DNA from: Nitrospiraceae bacterium
Lineage (GTDB): Bacteria > Nitrospirota > Nitrospiria > Nitrospirales > UBA8639
DNA: 64,000 nucleotides
Direction of reading: 5' to 3'
NCBI GenBank assembly: GCA_020632595.1
Contig: JACKFF010000019.1
Location: 4,165-68,164, forward strand
Part shown: positions 37,459 through 45,719 of the stretch, piece after piece
Layout: each line of letters opens with the position of its first letter
How positions within the stretch are numbered: the stretch's first letter is position 1
Notes under the pieces: model-generated
The model's database searches: none
What the model was told of the DNA's origin: nothing
The model's input: the letters and a program-made list of their open reading frames with translations, nothing else
Program-made: the position numbers and the translations under genes

Positions 37459-38014
37459 TTAAAATGAAAGATTGCGATCACATTCGGTAATGGCTTTGAC
37501 ATAATCCTCCATGCCCTTCATTACCGCTCCCACTTCCAGATCGGGTTCGTGTATTTGTCGGGCTACCGCACAGGCTGAACAGACCCACAAAGGGACTGTT
37601 GAAAAAAGCCGCCAGCGGCGTTCTCGCCATTTTTCCGTGCTCACGTACTGGAAGTACGCTCTGCGCGCAAAAATGACTGCGGCCTTGCTGGACGAACTTT
37701 TTTGAACCGCCCCGAGGCCTCTAATATGCAACGTGCCTGTGGGTCAATATGGCCTTGGAAACTATTATTATTCAACACTCCCACAGAGGAATACCCTGAG
37801 ACAGAATGGTATTGGCTAACACCTTCAACGCCGGTAATCCGACTCCCTGTATGCCATCTACCATGCCTTTTTTGGCTAAGACAACCGCCTCAGCCTGAAG
37901 CCATAGAACGACCTCATGCCCTTGTTCGTGAGCCGCCTCTGAGGCGATAAACGGAAGAGTGGCCATTGTTGGATCATCCGTCCCTTTACTCCCGGCAATG
38001 ACAAAGCGTGCCAT
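37459..38014 (-). pseudogene. DsrE-family gene interrupted by a MITE-like element
   Basis: The N-terminal part begins MARFVIAGSKGTDDPTMATL after AAAGGAG and continues to ILSQGIPLW; the C-terminal part resumes VCSACAVARQIHEPDL and ends NRNLSF-like. They are separated by the 191-bp element at 37592-37782 with a short duplicated target. Removing the element and one target copy rejoins ILSQGIPLW to VCSACAVARQ in frame, giving about 119 aa, a usual DsrE size. The Cys pair of CSAC would be the sulfur-carrying or redox site. As it stands the protein stops just after entering the element, so it is probably inactive. Confidence 0.85.
37592..37782. mobile_element. MITE-like element, family 1, copy B (191 bp), inside the DsrE gene
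   Basis: Starts GGGACTGTTGAA and ends TTCAACACTCCC. Flanks are ACAAA and ACAGA (CCCACAAA and CCCACAGA including the terminal CCC), a duplication with one mismatch. The body matches copy A over its length, including GCCAGCGGCGTTCTCGCC and GCGGCCTTGCTGGACG, and the same orientation on the plus strand. No coding capacity. Confidence 0.85.
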
Positions 38015-38440
38015 AGATTTCTCCTTTCATGAACCTCTTTTCTTTCATGCTTCTCCGCAATCCCCCATCTCATTGCACAGGAAAGTTGGATTAGGATGAA
38101 GATGCAGTCGCCCGGAACCTGTGCTGAACCTTGATGGTATCAGTGATGAATTGAAGATTAACCTCTGTAGACCCCTTGGTTTAAGCTGGCGCGTGTGAAT
38201 ACTGTTGGCTCACCATCAGTATGGTTTACAAAAAGTTATACCGGAAGCCCCTGTGGCAGTGTCGGTAATACGATGAATGGGAATACACAACTGCCCGGTT
38301 CCGCCTCTATCCCCTTTCCTTGAATTTCCTAATCTGTCACGATAGATGGCATGGCAATGTTCGGTACCCGCCTGAGGCTTCTGGTTCGATCGTCTCCAAG
38401 GCGTGAGAATTTATATAATGAATAAATAAGGAGTATACAC
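38015..38440. other. Intergenic region, nothing recognised
   Basis: About 425 bases between the divergent DsrE pseudogene and the alcohol dehydrogenase. It holds the AAAGGAG of the pseudogene at its left edge and AAGGAG of the dehydrogenase at its right edge. No other feature is visible. Confidence 0.4.
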
Positions 38441-39457
38441 ATGAAAAAGATGAAAGCCGTGGAAGTCCGTCAGGCAAAGGGCTCTTTGCAACTCGTGGAG
38501 CGTGAAGTGCCTAGTCCTGGCTCAGGACAGGTTCTCGTGAAGGTTCAGGCCTGCGGGATCTGTCATAGCGATGTGTTCACGAAGGAAGGTCTATGGCCCG
38601 GTCTGGAGTATCCGCGTATTCCTGGACATGAAATTGCCGGTATCATCGAGGAGATGGGTTCGGGTGTGGAGGGATGGAAGCAGGGCCAACGGATTGGCGT
38701 GGGGTGGCATGGAGGACACTGTGGCCGTTGTGAGCCTTGCCGCCGAGGCGATTTTGTCCTTTGCCAACGCGGGTTGGTTCCGGGGATTAGCTATGATGGA
38801 GGCTATGCCGAATACATGATTGCTCCCGTCGAAGCCTTGGCGCGCATACCAGAGGATCTCTCCGACGTTGAAGCGGCCCCTCTACTTTGTGCCGGCATCA
38901 CGACCTTCAATGCCCTTCGAAAAAGCGGCGCGGGCGCCGGTGATGTGGTTGCTATTCTGGGCATCGGCGGCCTTGGACATTTAGGGGTACAGTATGCCAA
39001 CAAAATGGGATTCGAGACGGTCGCCATTGCCAGAGGAAAAGACAAAGAGGCTCTGGCCAAGAAGTTAGGCGCGCGGCACTATATCGACAGCAGGGACCAA
39101 AATGTAGCGGAAGCGCTTAAGCGCCTTGGCGGAGCGAAGATAATCCTCGCAACCGTCACGAGTGGAAAGGCCATGAGTGCGACTATCGGGGGATTAACCA
39201 TCGACGGAAAATTGATTATGGTTGGCGCCTCTGAAGAACCGGTGGAAGTCCCCATCGTGCAGTTTATTATGGGTCGACATTCAGTTCAAGGCTGGCCGTC
39301 CGGTACGTCGTCGGATTCGCAGGATACGTTGGCCTTCAGTGTGATGACGGATATAAAACCGATGATAGAGGAGTATCCTCTTGAACGCGCGGCTGAGGCT
39401 TATGGGCGCATGATGAGTGGTGAAGCAAGGTTCAGGGTAGTATTAAAGGTTAGTTGA
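38441..39457 (+). CDS. Zinc-dependent alcohol dehydrogenase (MDR family)
   Basis: A 338-aa medium-chain dehydrogenase. Catalytic zinc ligands are in ACGICHSDV and IPGHEIAGII; the structural zinc site is HCGRCEPCRRGDFVLC with four cysteines. The NAD(P)-binding motif is VAILGIGGLGHLGVQ. It resembles AdhA/AdhP-type alcohol dehydrogenases. AAGGAG lies about 12 bases before the ATG; a second ATG at 38450 is possible. Substrate unknown. Confidence 0.85.
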   Translation: MKKMKAVEVRQAKGSLQLVEREVPSPGSGQVLVKVQACGICHSDVFTKEGLWPGLEYPRIPGHEIAGIIEEMGSGVEGWKQGQRIGVGWHGGHCGRCEPCRRGDFVLCQRGLVPGISYDGGYAEYMIAPVEALARIPEDLSDVEAAPLLCAGITTFNALRKSGAGAGDVVAILGIGGLGHLGVQYANKMGFETVAIARGKDKEALAKKLGARHYIDSRDQNVAEALKRLGGAKIILATVTSGKAMSATIGGLTIDGKLIMVGASEEPVEVPIVQFIMGRHSVQGWPSGTSSDSQDTLAFSVMTDIKPMIEEYPLERAAEAYGRMMSGEARFRVVLKVS

Positions 39458-40067
39458 AGAGCCCACCCGCTGGGATTCCTCCAATCCTTTGTCTTCGTCA
39501 AAAACATGAATGCCCATACTGAAGAAGCTGTGCTCATAAAAAGAACCAAGATGGTCAGTGGGTAATGGAGCCAAATTTCTGTAGCAACGGCTCGACTTTC
39601 AATACTGGGAGCGTTGAAAAAAAATACCGCCAGCGGCGTTCTCGCCCCTAGGCCGTGCTCACGCACTCCTCCGTACGCTCCGCTCGTCCTAGCGGCTGCG
39701 GCCTTTCCTTCGTGAAGCTTCAGGTCTGCACCGGCCTTTTTGAACACTTCACTATTTTTCTCTAATAAGCCTCCGTAACTCAGAAGCGAATGAAACGGCA
39801 AAATTTTTACGATATTCAACAGTCCCATACTCTGAACATGATAACACTCAACTGAGGCGTGTCATTGGGGATTCATTCATATTCCCTCCCCGCCAAAAAG
39901 GACTGGACGATGAAAGGGGAGCACTCCGTTAAGTAGGGCCGTCTGGATCTGGATAGGGTATTTATTGTGAAATTTCGAAGATTGACGGATTTTCCCCAGC
40001 GTTCAGCGCCCCGGTGATGGATCAGTTATGAGGCTCTGGGAAAGAGATTTTCTACAAGAGCAGCATC
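39458..40067. other. Intergenic region carrying MITE copy C
   Basis: About 610 bases between the alcohol dehydrogenase and tusA, whose 3' ends face each other. The only structure seen is the element at 39607-39826. A minus-strand open frame with one hydrophobic stretch crosses the element but has no start outside it. Confidence 0.5.
39607..39826. mobile_element. MITE-like element, family 1, copy C (220 bp)
   Basis: Starts GGGAGCGTTGAA and ends TTCAACAGTCCC, and is flanked by ATACT on both sides, a perfect 5-base duplication. It shares ACCGCCAGCGGCGTTCTCGCC, GCTCACG and GCGGCTGCGGCCTT with the other copies but is about 30 bases longer and more diverged internally. No coding capacity. Confidence 0.75.
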
Positions 40068-40310
40068 TCAGGCCTTTTTGACGTAGGCTTTGTAGACTTT
40101 TTTGTCGGCGGCACCTTCTTCTTCCATGCCCACCATGGCGTGTCCGGTTGTCTCGCACCAGGCCGGCATATCTTTTTTAATCCCTTCGTCATCCGAAATC
40201 ACTTCAAGGACTTGCCCTGAGGCGAGTTCTTTGATTTTTTTTGAGGTCAGAATGATGGGCATCGGGCAAAAATACCCCAATGTGTCCAGTTTAACGTCGG
40301 CTGGTATCAT
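40068..40310 (-). CDS. TusA-family sulfur carrier protein
   Basis: An 80-aa protein with the CPxP signature in DTLGYFCPMPIILTSKKI; the first Cys is the persulfide-carrying residue. TusA-like proteins pass sulfane sulfur between rhodaneses, DsrE proteins and end acceptors. It lies 23 bases after a DsrE2-like gene on the same strand, a standard sulfur-trafficking pair. A second Cys in DMPAWCETTG is also typical. AAAGGATG precedes the start. Confidence 0.85.
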   Translation of the reverse strand: MIPADVKLDTLGYFCPMPIILTSKKIKELASGQVLEVISDDEGIKKDMPAWCETTGHAMVGMEEEGAADKKVYKAYVKKA

Positions 40311-40333
40311 AGTGCATCCTTTTGTGGTGGTCG

Positions 40334-40864
40334 TTAGATAAATAAGTTTACGGACCCGTGCCGGGCTTCCGCCAAATAAGTGCTGACTCCGGCGAGTTGG
40401 TCGATGCCATCAATGAGCGTGTCTTTTGAAATGCCCATGAGTCCCAGGGTCGTAGTGCAGGCAATCATCTTCACATCCAGGTCTTTGGCGGTCTCCATAA
40501 GTTCGGGTATGCCGGGCATGCGATTATCTTTCATCACCTTTTTCATCATGGTGGTTCCGAGACCTCCAAAATGAAATCGTGAAAGGGGCAGGCGACTGGC
40601 TCCTCCTTTGTTCAGCCATCCAAAGGCTCGACGGAGCCAATCCTTCGGGGAGCTACTCACATTTTCCTTCCGGATGGCATTCAGCCCCCAAAAGGTAAAA
40701 AACATCGTCACCTTCATGCCCATGGCTGCGGCGCCCGTCGCAATAATCAGGGCCGCCATGACGCGGTCCATGTCTCCACTCAGGACGACAAGTGTCACTT
40801 TATCGGGTTTGGTTTCTTTGAGCTCGGCTAAGGCGGTTGCTGGTTCAACGTGGGTGGCGTTCAT
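40334..40864 (-). CDS. DsrE2-like (DsrE/F/peroxiredoxin-like) sulfurtransferase
   Basis: A 176-aa DsrE2-family protein. KVTLVVLSGDMDRVMAALI starts the fold, a membrane-interacting helix (ALIIATGAAAMGMKVTMFF) follows, and the conserved Cys is in KMIACTTTLGLMGI near residue 137. SRFHFGGLGTTMMKKVMKD is a typical insert. DsrE2 proteins mobilise or carry sulfane sulfur with TusA, encoded next. GAAGGTGAC precedes the start. Confidence 0.85.
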   Translation of the reverse strand: MNATHVEPATALAELKETKPDKVTLVVLSGDMDRVMAALIIATGAAAMGMKVTMFFTFWGLNAIRKENVSSSPKDWLRRAFGWLNKGGASRLPLSRFHFGGLGTTMMKKVMKDNRMPGIPELMETAKDLDVKMIACTTTLGLMGISKDTLIDGIDQLAGVSTYLAEARHGSVNLFI

Positions 40865-41129
40865 GATGTCACCTTCTTTCTCAGAAAAATGATGGGTCGC
40901 CTCTTAAAGAGTCCTCAATATAGACGGATTGTGACGGAGTATAACAAATCCCGCCCTTTAATAGGGTTGGTTGTGCTTGGAGGCATTGTCCAAGGATGAG
41001 GCTTACCGCTCTCTCGACTATAATATGGTAATTTTTTCGGTGTCAACAAATGCCTGTTCTGAATTGTTGCCTGCATGAGGTATGAATCGCAGGCGTTTTA
41101 GCCGTGCAGGTAGATGTAAGGAAGGGGCC

Positions 41130-42047
41130 ATGGATCGGTTGGTGGAATGTGTGCCGAATGTGAGTGAGGGCGTGGATAAGGCTGTACTCGCTGTGTTGAC
41201 CCAGCGTATTCAGTCGGTGCCCGATGTGGCCTTACTCGATCTTCATGTAGATCCCGATCATCATCGATCGGTTTTTACCCTTGCAGGGGAGCCTGAGGCC
41301 ATGGCTACTGCGCTTTTTCAGTTTATTCGAGAAGCACAGCAAAGCATCGACCTCCGCAGGCATCAGGGGCAGCATCCACGCATCGGGGCGGTTGATGTGG
41401 TGCCCTGGATTCCCTTCCGAGGCGTGACGATGGAGGAGTGTGCGGACTATGCCAAAGATTTGGGCAGGCGAGTCGGACAGGAACTGGGCATTCCCGTCTT
41501 TCTCTATGAACAGGCGGCTTTGGTGTCTTTGCGGGCCCGGCTGGACATTATACGGCGAGGGGGGCTTTCGGGGTTACAGGAACGGATGGATCAAGAGGCA
41601 GATTGGAAGCCTGATTTTGGCCCAAACGTATTGCATCCTACGGCAGGGGCGGTCGCAATCGGAGCCCGTTTCTTCCTGATTGCCTTTAACGTGGTCCTCA
41701 AAAGTCAGGACATTCAAGTGGCTCGTCGTATTGCCGGCACGATCCGGTCATCAGGTGGAGGTTTCCCTGCGCTCAAGGCCATGGGTGTACCCTTGTCATC
41801 AAAAGGGCTTGTGCAGGTGTCCATGAATCTGACGGATTTCCGGCAAACCTCCCTGCGAGCGGCATTTCAGGCGGTGGAGCGGGAGTCTCATCGGTTGGGT
41901 GTGGAAATTCAGGAAAGTGAAATTGTGGGCCTGGTTCCGCAGGAGGCATGGGATGCGGATTTGGCTGCCGACCTTAAGTTGAAGAACTGGAACCCTGAAG
42001 GCGTGTTGGAAGTGGCATGTGGGAAATACCATCTTTTCCCGTTGTAA
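41130..42047 (+). CDS. ftcD: Glutamate formimidoyltransferase-like protein
   Basis: A 305-aa protein matching the N-terminal transferase part of FtcD, without the cyclodeaminase half. LVECVPNVSEGVDKAVL, DPDHHRSVFTLAGEPEAM, QHPRIGAVDVVPWIPF and the TAGAVAIGARFFLIAFNVVL block are characteristic. It uses tetrahydrofolate in histidine breakdown or, stand-alone, may salvage 5-formyl folates. The ATG at 41130 with AAGGAAGGGG upstream is chosen over 41082. No hut genes are near. Confidence 0.85.
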   Translation: MDRLVECVPNVSEGVDKAVLAVLTQRIQSVPDVALLDLHVDPDHHRSVFTLAGEPEAMATALFQFIREAQQSIDLRRHQGQHPRIGAVDVVPWIPFRGVTMEECADYAKDLGRRVGQELGIPVFLYEQAALVSLRARLDIIRRGGLSGLQERMDQEADWKPDFGPNVLHPTAGAVAIGARFFLIAFNVVLKSQDIQVARRIAGTIRSSGGGFPALKAMGVPLSSKGLVQVSMNLTDFRQTSLRAAFQAVERESHRLGVEIQESEIVGLVPQEAWDADLAADLKLKNWNPEGVLEVACGKYHLFPL

Positions 42048-42185
42048 CTCATCAGGTACAATAGCCCGGAAATGTGGAGATGAATCCCACGTTCTACTGA
42101 ATTGTGAGCCGGAGTACTGGAATCATTTGAACAAACAATAACGTGGGCATGAACGGAACGTTTACCTAAAAAAGGGAAAAACCAT

Positions 42186-42614
42186 ATGAGCGATGATCTG
42201 GCAGCTTTGCGGGCTAGTAAATTCGGGCAGTTAACGGTGGGCAGTGTCATGGAGAAAGAAGTGCAATCGGGCATGAAGGATTCGGAAGCCAAATTACTGG
42301 CCTCGTATATGATGGAAGGATTTGGTTCCGTTCCCATCATCGATGAAACTTCGAAATTGGTGGGAATCGTTTCCGAGTTTGATTTACTTAAGGCCTTGCG
42401 CAAAGGGAAAAACCTGGAAGACGTGACAGCAGGTGATATCATGACTGCCAATCCGCTATCGGTTACGCAAGATACCAATGTCCTGACGCTGATCGATGTC
42501 CTGCAAAATAATCATCTGATTCGGGTGCCTGTTGTGGATTCGAAGGGGAAATTGATCGGGATCGTTGCGCGAAGAGATTTACTACGGGGCTATTTGCAAA
42601 TGTCGGGGAGTTGA
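42186..42614 (+). CDS. CBS-domain pair protein
   Basis: A 142-aa protein made of two CBS motifs: SVMEKEVQSGMKDSEAKLLASYMMEG with VPIIDETSKLVGIVSEFDLL, and IMTANPLSVTQDTNVL with RVPVVDSKGKLIGIVARRDLL. Such stand-alone CBS pairs bind adenosyl nucleotides and regulate other proteins. The stop lies inside a hairpin (TCGGGGAG/CTCCCCGA, 42604-42625) without a U tract. Targets unknown; the next gene encodes an ion channel. Confidence 0.85.
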   Translation: MSDDLAALRASKFGQLTVGSVMEKEVQSGMKDSEAKLLASYMMEGFGSVPIIDETSKLVGIVSEFDLLKALRKGKNLEDVTAGDIMTANPLSVTQDTNVLTLIDVLQNNHLIRVPVVDSKGKLIGIVARRDLLRGYLQMSGS

Positions 42615-42749
42615 AGCTCCCCGAGGAATTGAGCAACGGCTTTCCTTCACTGGGTTCATCCCTCCCATTTTCCAACATGAGTGAATCGGCGCGCGTGCTC
42701 CTCCTGGTTCCAGGGTGAGGATGCGCCATAAGTCTGTGAGTTGACGACG

Positions 42750-43589
42750 ATGAAAGATCAAGCGAATCAGATGGTCCGCGCCCCATGGTTTGAGTATGGG
42801 ATCATTGCCTGTATTCTCATTAACGGGGTTATTCTGGGGCTGGAAACCTCACCGGCACTGGTGGAACATTATGGTGCCTTGATGCACTGGGGAAACCACC
42901 TCATCCTTGGAATTTTCATTCTGGAAGCCCTTATCAAAATGATTGCCGTGGCACCTCAGATTGATCGGTATTTTCGGGATGGCTGGAACATCTTTGATTT
43001 TTCCGTCATCGTGTTTTCTTTGATTCCGGCTACCGGTGAATTTGCCATGATTGCCCGGTTGGCCCGATTGTTGCGGGTGGTTCGTCTCATCTCGACCATT
43101 CCTGAGCTCCGCCTTATCGTTTCAACCCTCGTGAGATCTATTCCCAGCATGATTCACGTCATGACTCTCATGGGCGTGATCTTTTATGTCTATGCCATTA
43201 TGGGCTATCAGTTGTTTCATGAGCACGATCCGACGCATTGGCGATCATTGGGGATCTCGCTGTTGACCCTATTTCGCGTCGTGACCCTGGAAGATTGGAC
43301 TGATGTGATGTATACCGCCATGGATTTTCATTACCTGTCTTGGATCTATTTTGTGAGTTTTGTGGTTTTAGGAACGTTTGTCGTGATTAATCTGTTTATT
43401 GCCGTGGTGATCAATAACCTCGATGAGGCCAAAGCCGAACGCCTGGCTGAACTTCAGGGGCCGGTCACACAAAAAGAGATACTCAAAGATTTAAAAGATA
43501 CACAAATAGCCCTCAAGCGCTTAGAGGAGCGCTTGGAAAAAACTTCTGGAGAAAATGTCCTGCCCCTATCGAAAGTGTTGAAAGGTTAA
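42750..43589 (+). CDS. Single-domain voltage-gated ion channel (NaChBac/Cav-like)
   Basis: A 279-aa six-helix channel subunit, expected to work as a tetramer. S4 carries arginines every third residue in ARLARLLRVVRLISTI. The pore helix and filter read FRVVTLEDWTDVMY (filter at 43284-43304), then S6 FVVLGTFVVINLFIAVVINNL and a C-terminal coiled coil (KEILKDLKDTQIALKRLEERLEK). The TLEDWTD filter is more acidic than TLESWSM-like sodium channels. The ATG at 42750 is preferred to a TTG at 42741. Confidence 0.87.
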   Translation: MKDQANQMVRAPWFEYGIIACILINGVILGLETSPALVEHYGALMHWGNHLILGIFILEALIKMIAVAPQIDRYFRDGWNIFDFSVIVFSLIPATGEFAMIARLARLLRVVRLISTIPELRLIVSTLVRSIPSMIHVMTLMGVIFYVYAIMGYQLFHEHDPTHWRSLGISLLTLFRVVTLEDWTDVMYTAMDFHYLSWIYFVSFVVLGTFVVINLFIAVVINNLDEAKAERLAELQGPVTQKEILKDLKDTQIALKRLEERLEKTSGENVLPLSKVLKG

Positions 43590-43673
43590 TATCCCCGGAA
43601 CCAGGTTGGTTACGTTCCAAGGGCAATCGTGGAAAGGAATGATAGAGAAAGAAAGGGCGGGGATAATCCACTA

Positions 43674-43836
43674 GGAGTCTGTCGGACTTTGGGAATCGAT
43701 AGCGAAAATGTGACTGAGCGAGGGCAAATTTTGACGACTTTGCCGGCCCATAGTGGGACTATGGGCCAAGGAGGCGGCGAAATATTGGCCGCTTAGGCAC
43801 TTTTGCAGCCGATTCATCCGAAGTCCGACAGGCTCC
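43674..43836. mobile_element. MITE-like element, family 2 (163 bp)
   Basis: Starts GGAGTCTGTCGGACTT and ends AAGTCCGACAGGCTCC, a 16-base terminal inverted repeat with one mismatch. It contains the hairpin GGCCCATAGT-GGG-ACTATGGGCC (43745-43767). No target duplication is evident and there is no coding capacity. Only one copy is in the window, so mobility is inferred from structure. Confidence 0.55.
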
Positions 43837-43855
43837 CAGGCCGGATCCCAACACG

Positions 43856-43895
43856 AAAAAAAATCGGGCCCGTTCATGTCTGACGGAACGGGCCC
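43856..43895 (-). terminator. Intrinsic terminator of the caspase-YVTN-FecR operon
   Basis: A perfect 10-base GC-rich stem, GGGCCCGTTC/GAACGGGCCC, with a 10-base loop. On the minus strand it is followed by a run of eight Ts. It lies 30 bases after the FecR stop. Confidence 0.9.
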
Positions 43896-43924
43896 AATAT
43901 ATGGCGATACCGTAACGGTAATTG

Positions 43925-44593
43925 TTACTGTTGAATACCCTGGACCCACGCGACATTAGGGGCTACGTCGACCGGTGCCGGCTTCGTGCATTTTTTCCCG
44001 CGATTTCCATAGCTGATTGTGGAAGTTTTGATCGGGCAGGTTCCGAATGCAGTGCCAAATTCCACAATTCCCTCCACCACAGTGAGAGTCGTTTGACCAT
44101 CCGGCAAGACCTTGATGTCAAATTCCGTTTCCTTCACGGCTGCAGTGGCTACGGGCGTTTCAATTTCCAGGGGTTTTGGTCCTCCCATGGTTTTCACCCA
44201 AACCTCTCCGTTCGCCAGACGTAAGATTCTGGTAAATCCCTTGCCGTCTTCCCAGCGGGAGAGAATAAGAAGATCGGTGTCTTCGTTAAGGGCCACTTGG
44301 ATGCCATTAGTGAATTCCATTAATGCCTGGCTTCCTGAGCCGGTTTTGACTCTGTCTCCTTCGTATAACGCGAGAGACCCTTTGCCCTCAAGTCGTTCCT
44401 GAATACCATCGGTTCGAAATACCGTGAAATCTCCAACAGCATTTACGGCATTCCCTACCAGTTCCTCGGCTGCCTGAACTGCAGAGAGGGAAAGAAATCC
44501 CAGACAGACCACCATCCCACACATTCCGGAAATGAGGTGGCGGGTCAGACGTGGTCGTGCGTTGAGTAAAATGGATGCATTGGTATCGTTCAT
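43925..44593 (-). CDS. Exported FecR-domain protein
   Basis: A 222-aa protein with a signal peptide (hydrophobic stretch GMVVCLGFLSLSAVQAAE) and a FecR domain: GDRVKTGSGSQALMEFTNGIQVALNEDTDLLI, then LANGEVWVK and IETPVATAAVKETEFDIKV. It lacks the membrane helix and anti-sigma region of classic FecR, so it is a stand-alone periplasmic FecR domain, as found beside CHAT and caspase genes. AGGAGG precedes the ATG. It is last in an operon after the YVTN gene, 78 bases away. Confidence 0.85.
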   Translation of the reverse strand: MNDTNASILLNARPRLTRHLISGMCGMVVCLGFLSLSAVQAAEELVGNAVNAVGDFTVFRTDGIQERLEGKGSLALYEGDRVKTGSGSQALMEFTNGIQVALNEDTDLLILSRWEDGKGFTRILRLANGEVWVKTMGGPKPLEIETPVATAAVKETEFDIKVLPDGQTTLTVVEGIVEFGTAFGTCPIKTSTISYGNRGKKCTKPAPVDVAPNVAWVQGIQQ

Positions 44594-44671
44594 GTGAGCC
44601 TCCTATTCGGCATTTGAAAAATCATCAATTGAATGATCAGGCAGGAATGATCCCTACCCCCATGATGTGGT

Positions 44672-45676
44672 TCACCGGGATGCGACGACCCGAATGGGTT
44701 TTCTTCCGACTGGAAGGGTTGCGAGGACCTGGCTTGTTCCGGTATCGACGACCATCACATTGTTTGATTGTGTGTGACCGACATAGATTTTGGTGCCGAC
44801 GGCATTGGCCCAGATTCCGTTTGGGCCATCTCCCACATCAATTTGTTCGCGAATGGCAAGGGTTGGGGAGGTGGCATCAACCACGACCACCTTATTAATG
44901 CCGGTGACCGTGACATAGGCATTGGGGCCGGCAGTTCCCTTTAAGGCAAACGCGATTTGTTGCGGAGCCGGGCCGACCTCAATCGTTTTGGCGATTTCAT
45001 TGGTTGTCGTGTCGATGACATAAATGTCATTACTGCCGGTATTGGTTCCCCATATATTGCCATCGGGCCCCAGCGTGAGAAAATGGGGATTGGGTCCGAC
45101 CGGGATTTGCTTGATCACCTGGTGTGCGGATGTGTCGATAATATTAACCATTTTGTCCTGTGTACTGACATACGCAAATTTTCCGTCACGGGAAAAAGCA
45201 ATGCCCATCGGGCCTTTTCCGACTGGAATTGTCCCGAGAATGCGAAAGATCGTGGTATCAATGATCGAAATAGTGTTGTCAGAAATATTGGCCACCCATG
45301 CATGTTTATTGTTGTTGGTAAGAGCCACGACATGGGCGCGAGTGCCGGTATAAATCGAGGCAATTGTTGTACGGGATTCGGTATCAATAACCGAGACCCG
45401 TCCATTAGCCAGATTCGTCACCCAGAGTTGTTTCCCGTCACGGCTGAGAGCCAGATCGTGCGCCCCATAATTCAGCGTTTCGATATCACCGATAACTTGA
45501 TATGTGTCTCCATCAAGGACTGTAACGGTATTGGAGCTTTCATTTGCCGTATAAACCCGGGTATTCAATCCTTCAGGTTTGGGGGGTGCAAACACGGAAC
45601 AACCCGTCAGGAGAGCGATCAGGAAAAGCACCAGACCGGCTGAGGGGTGAATTGTCGAACGCGAACATGGCATCAT
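44672..45676 (-). CDS. YVTN beta-propeller lipoprotein
   Basis: A 334-aa protein. A lipobox LLTGCSVFAP places the lipid Cys near 26. The rest is about seven YVTN-type blades, each with a form of VYTANESSNTVTVLDGD, VWVTNLANGRVSVIDTES, AWVANISDNTISIIDTT and so on, with AVVGKIPVG-like turns. Such propellers sit on the cell surface or in the periplasm, often binding partners or cofactors. AGGAGG precedes the start. It lies between the caspase gene (43 bases upstream) and the FecR gene. Confidence 0.85.
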   Translation of the reverse strand: MMPCSRSTIHPSAGLVLFLIALLTGCSVFAPPKPEGLNTRVYTANESSNTVTVLDGDTYQVIGDIETLNYGAHDLALSRDGKQLWVTNLANGRVSVIDTESRTTIASIYTGTRAHVVALTNNNKHAWVANISDNTISIIDTTIFRILGTIPVGKGPMGIAFSRDGKFAYVSTQDKMVNIIDTSAHQVIKQIPVGPNPHFLTLGPDGNIWGTNTGSNDIYVIDTTTNEIAKTIEVGPAPQQIAFALKGTAGPNAYVTVTGINKVVVVDATSPTLAIREQIDVGDGPNGIWANAVGTKIYVGHTQSNNVMVVDTGTSQVLATLPVGRKPIRVVASR

Positions 45677-45719
45677 GAGCGGGTCCTCCTACATTAGGGT
45701 GTGAAAATACGCTTTTCTT

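Noticed and set aside
39400..39828. A 142-codon minus-strand frame with a hydrophobic stretch
   Set aside because: Its start lies inside the mobile element, and removing the element leaves no start codon; the 3' end overlaps the alcohol dehydrogenase.
42604..42625. Hairpin TCGGGGAG/CTCCCCGA at the CBS gene stop as a terminator
   Set aside because: The stem is perfect, but no U tract follows on either strand.
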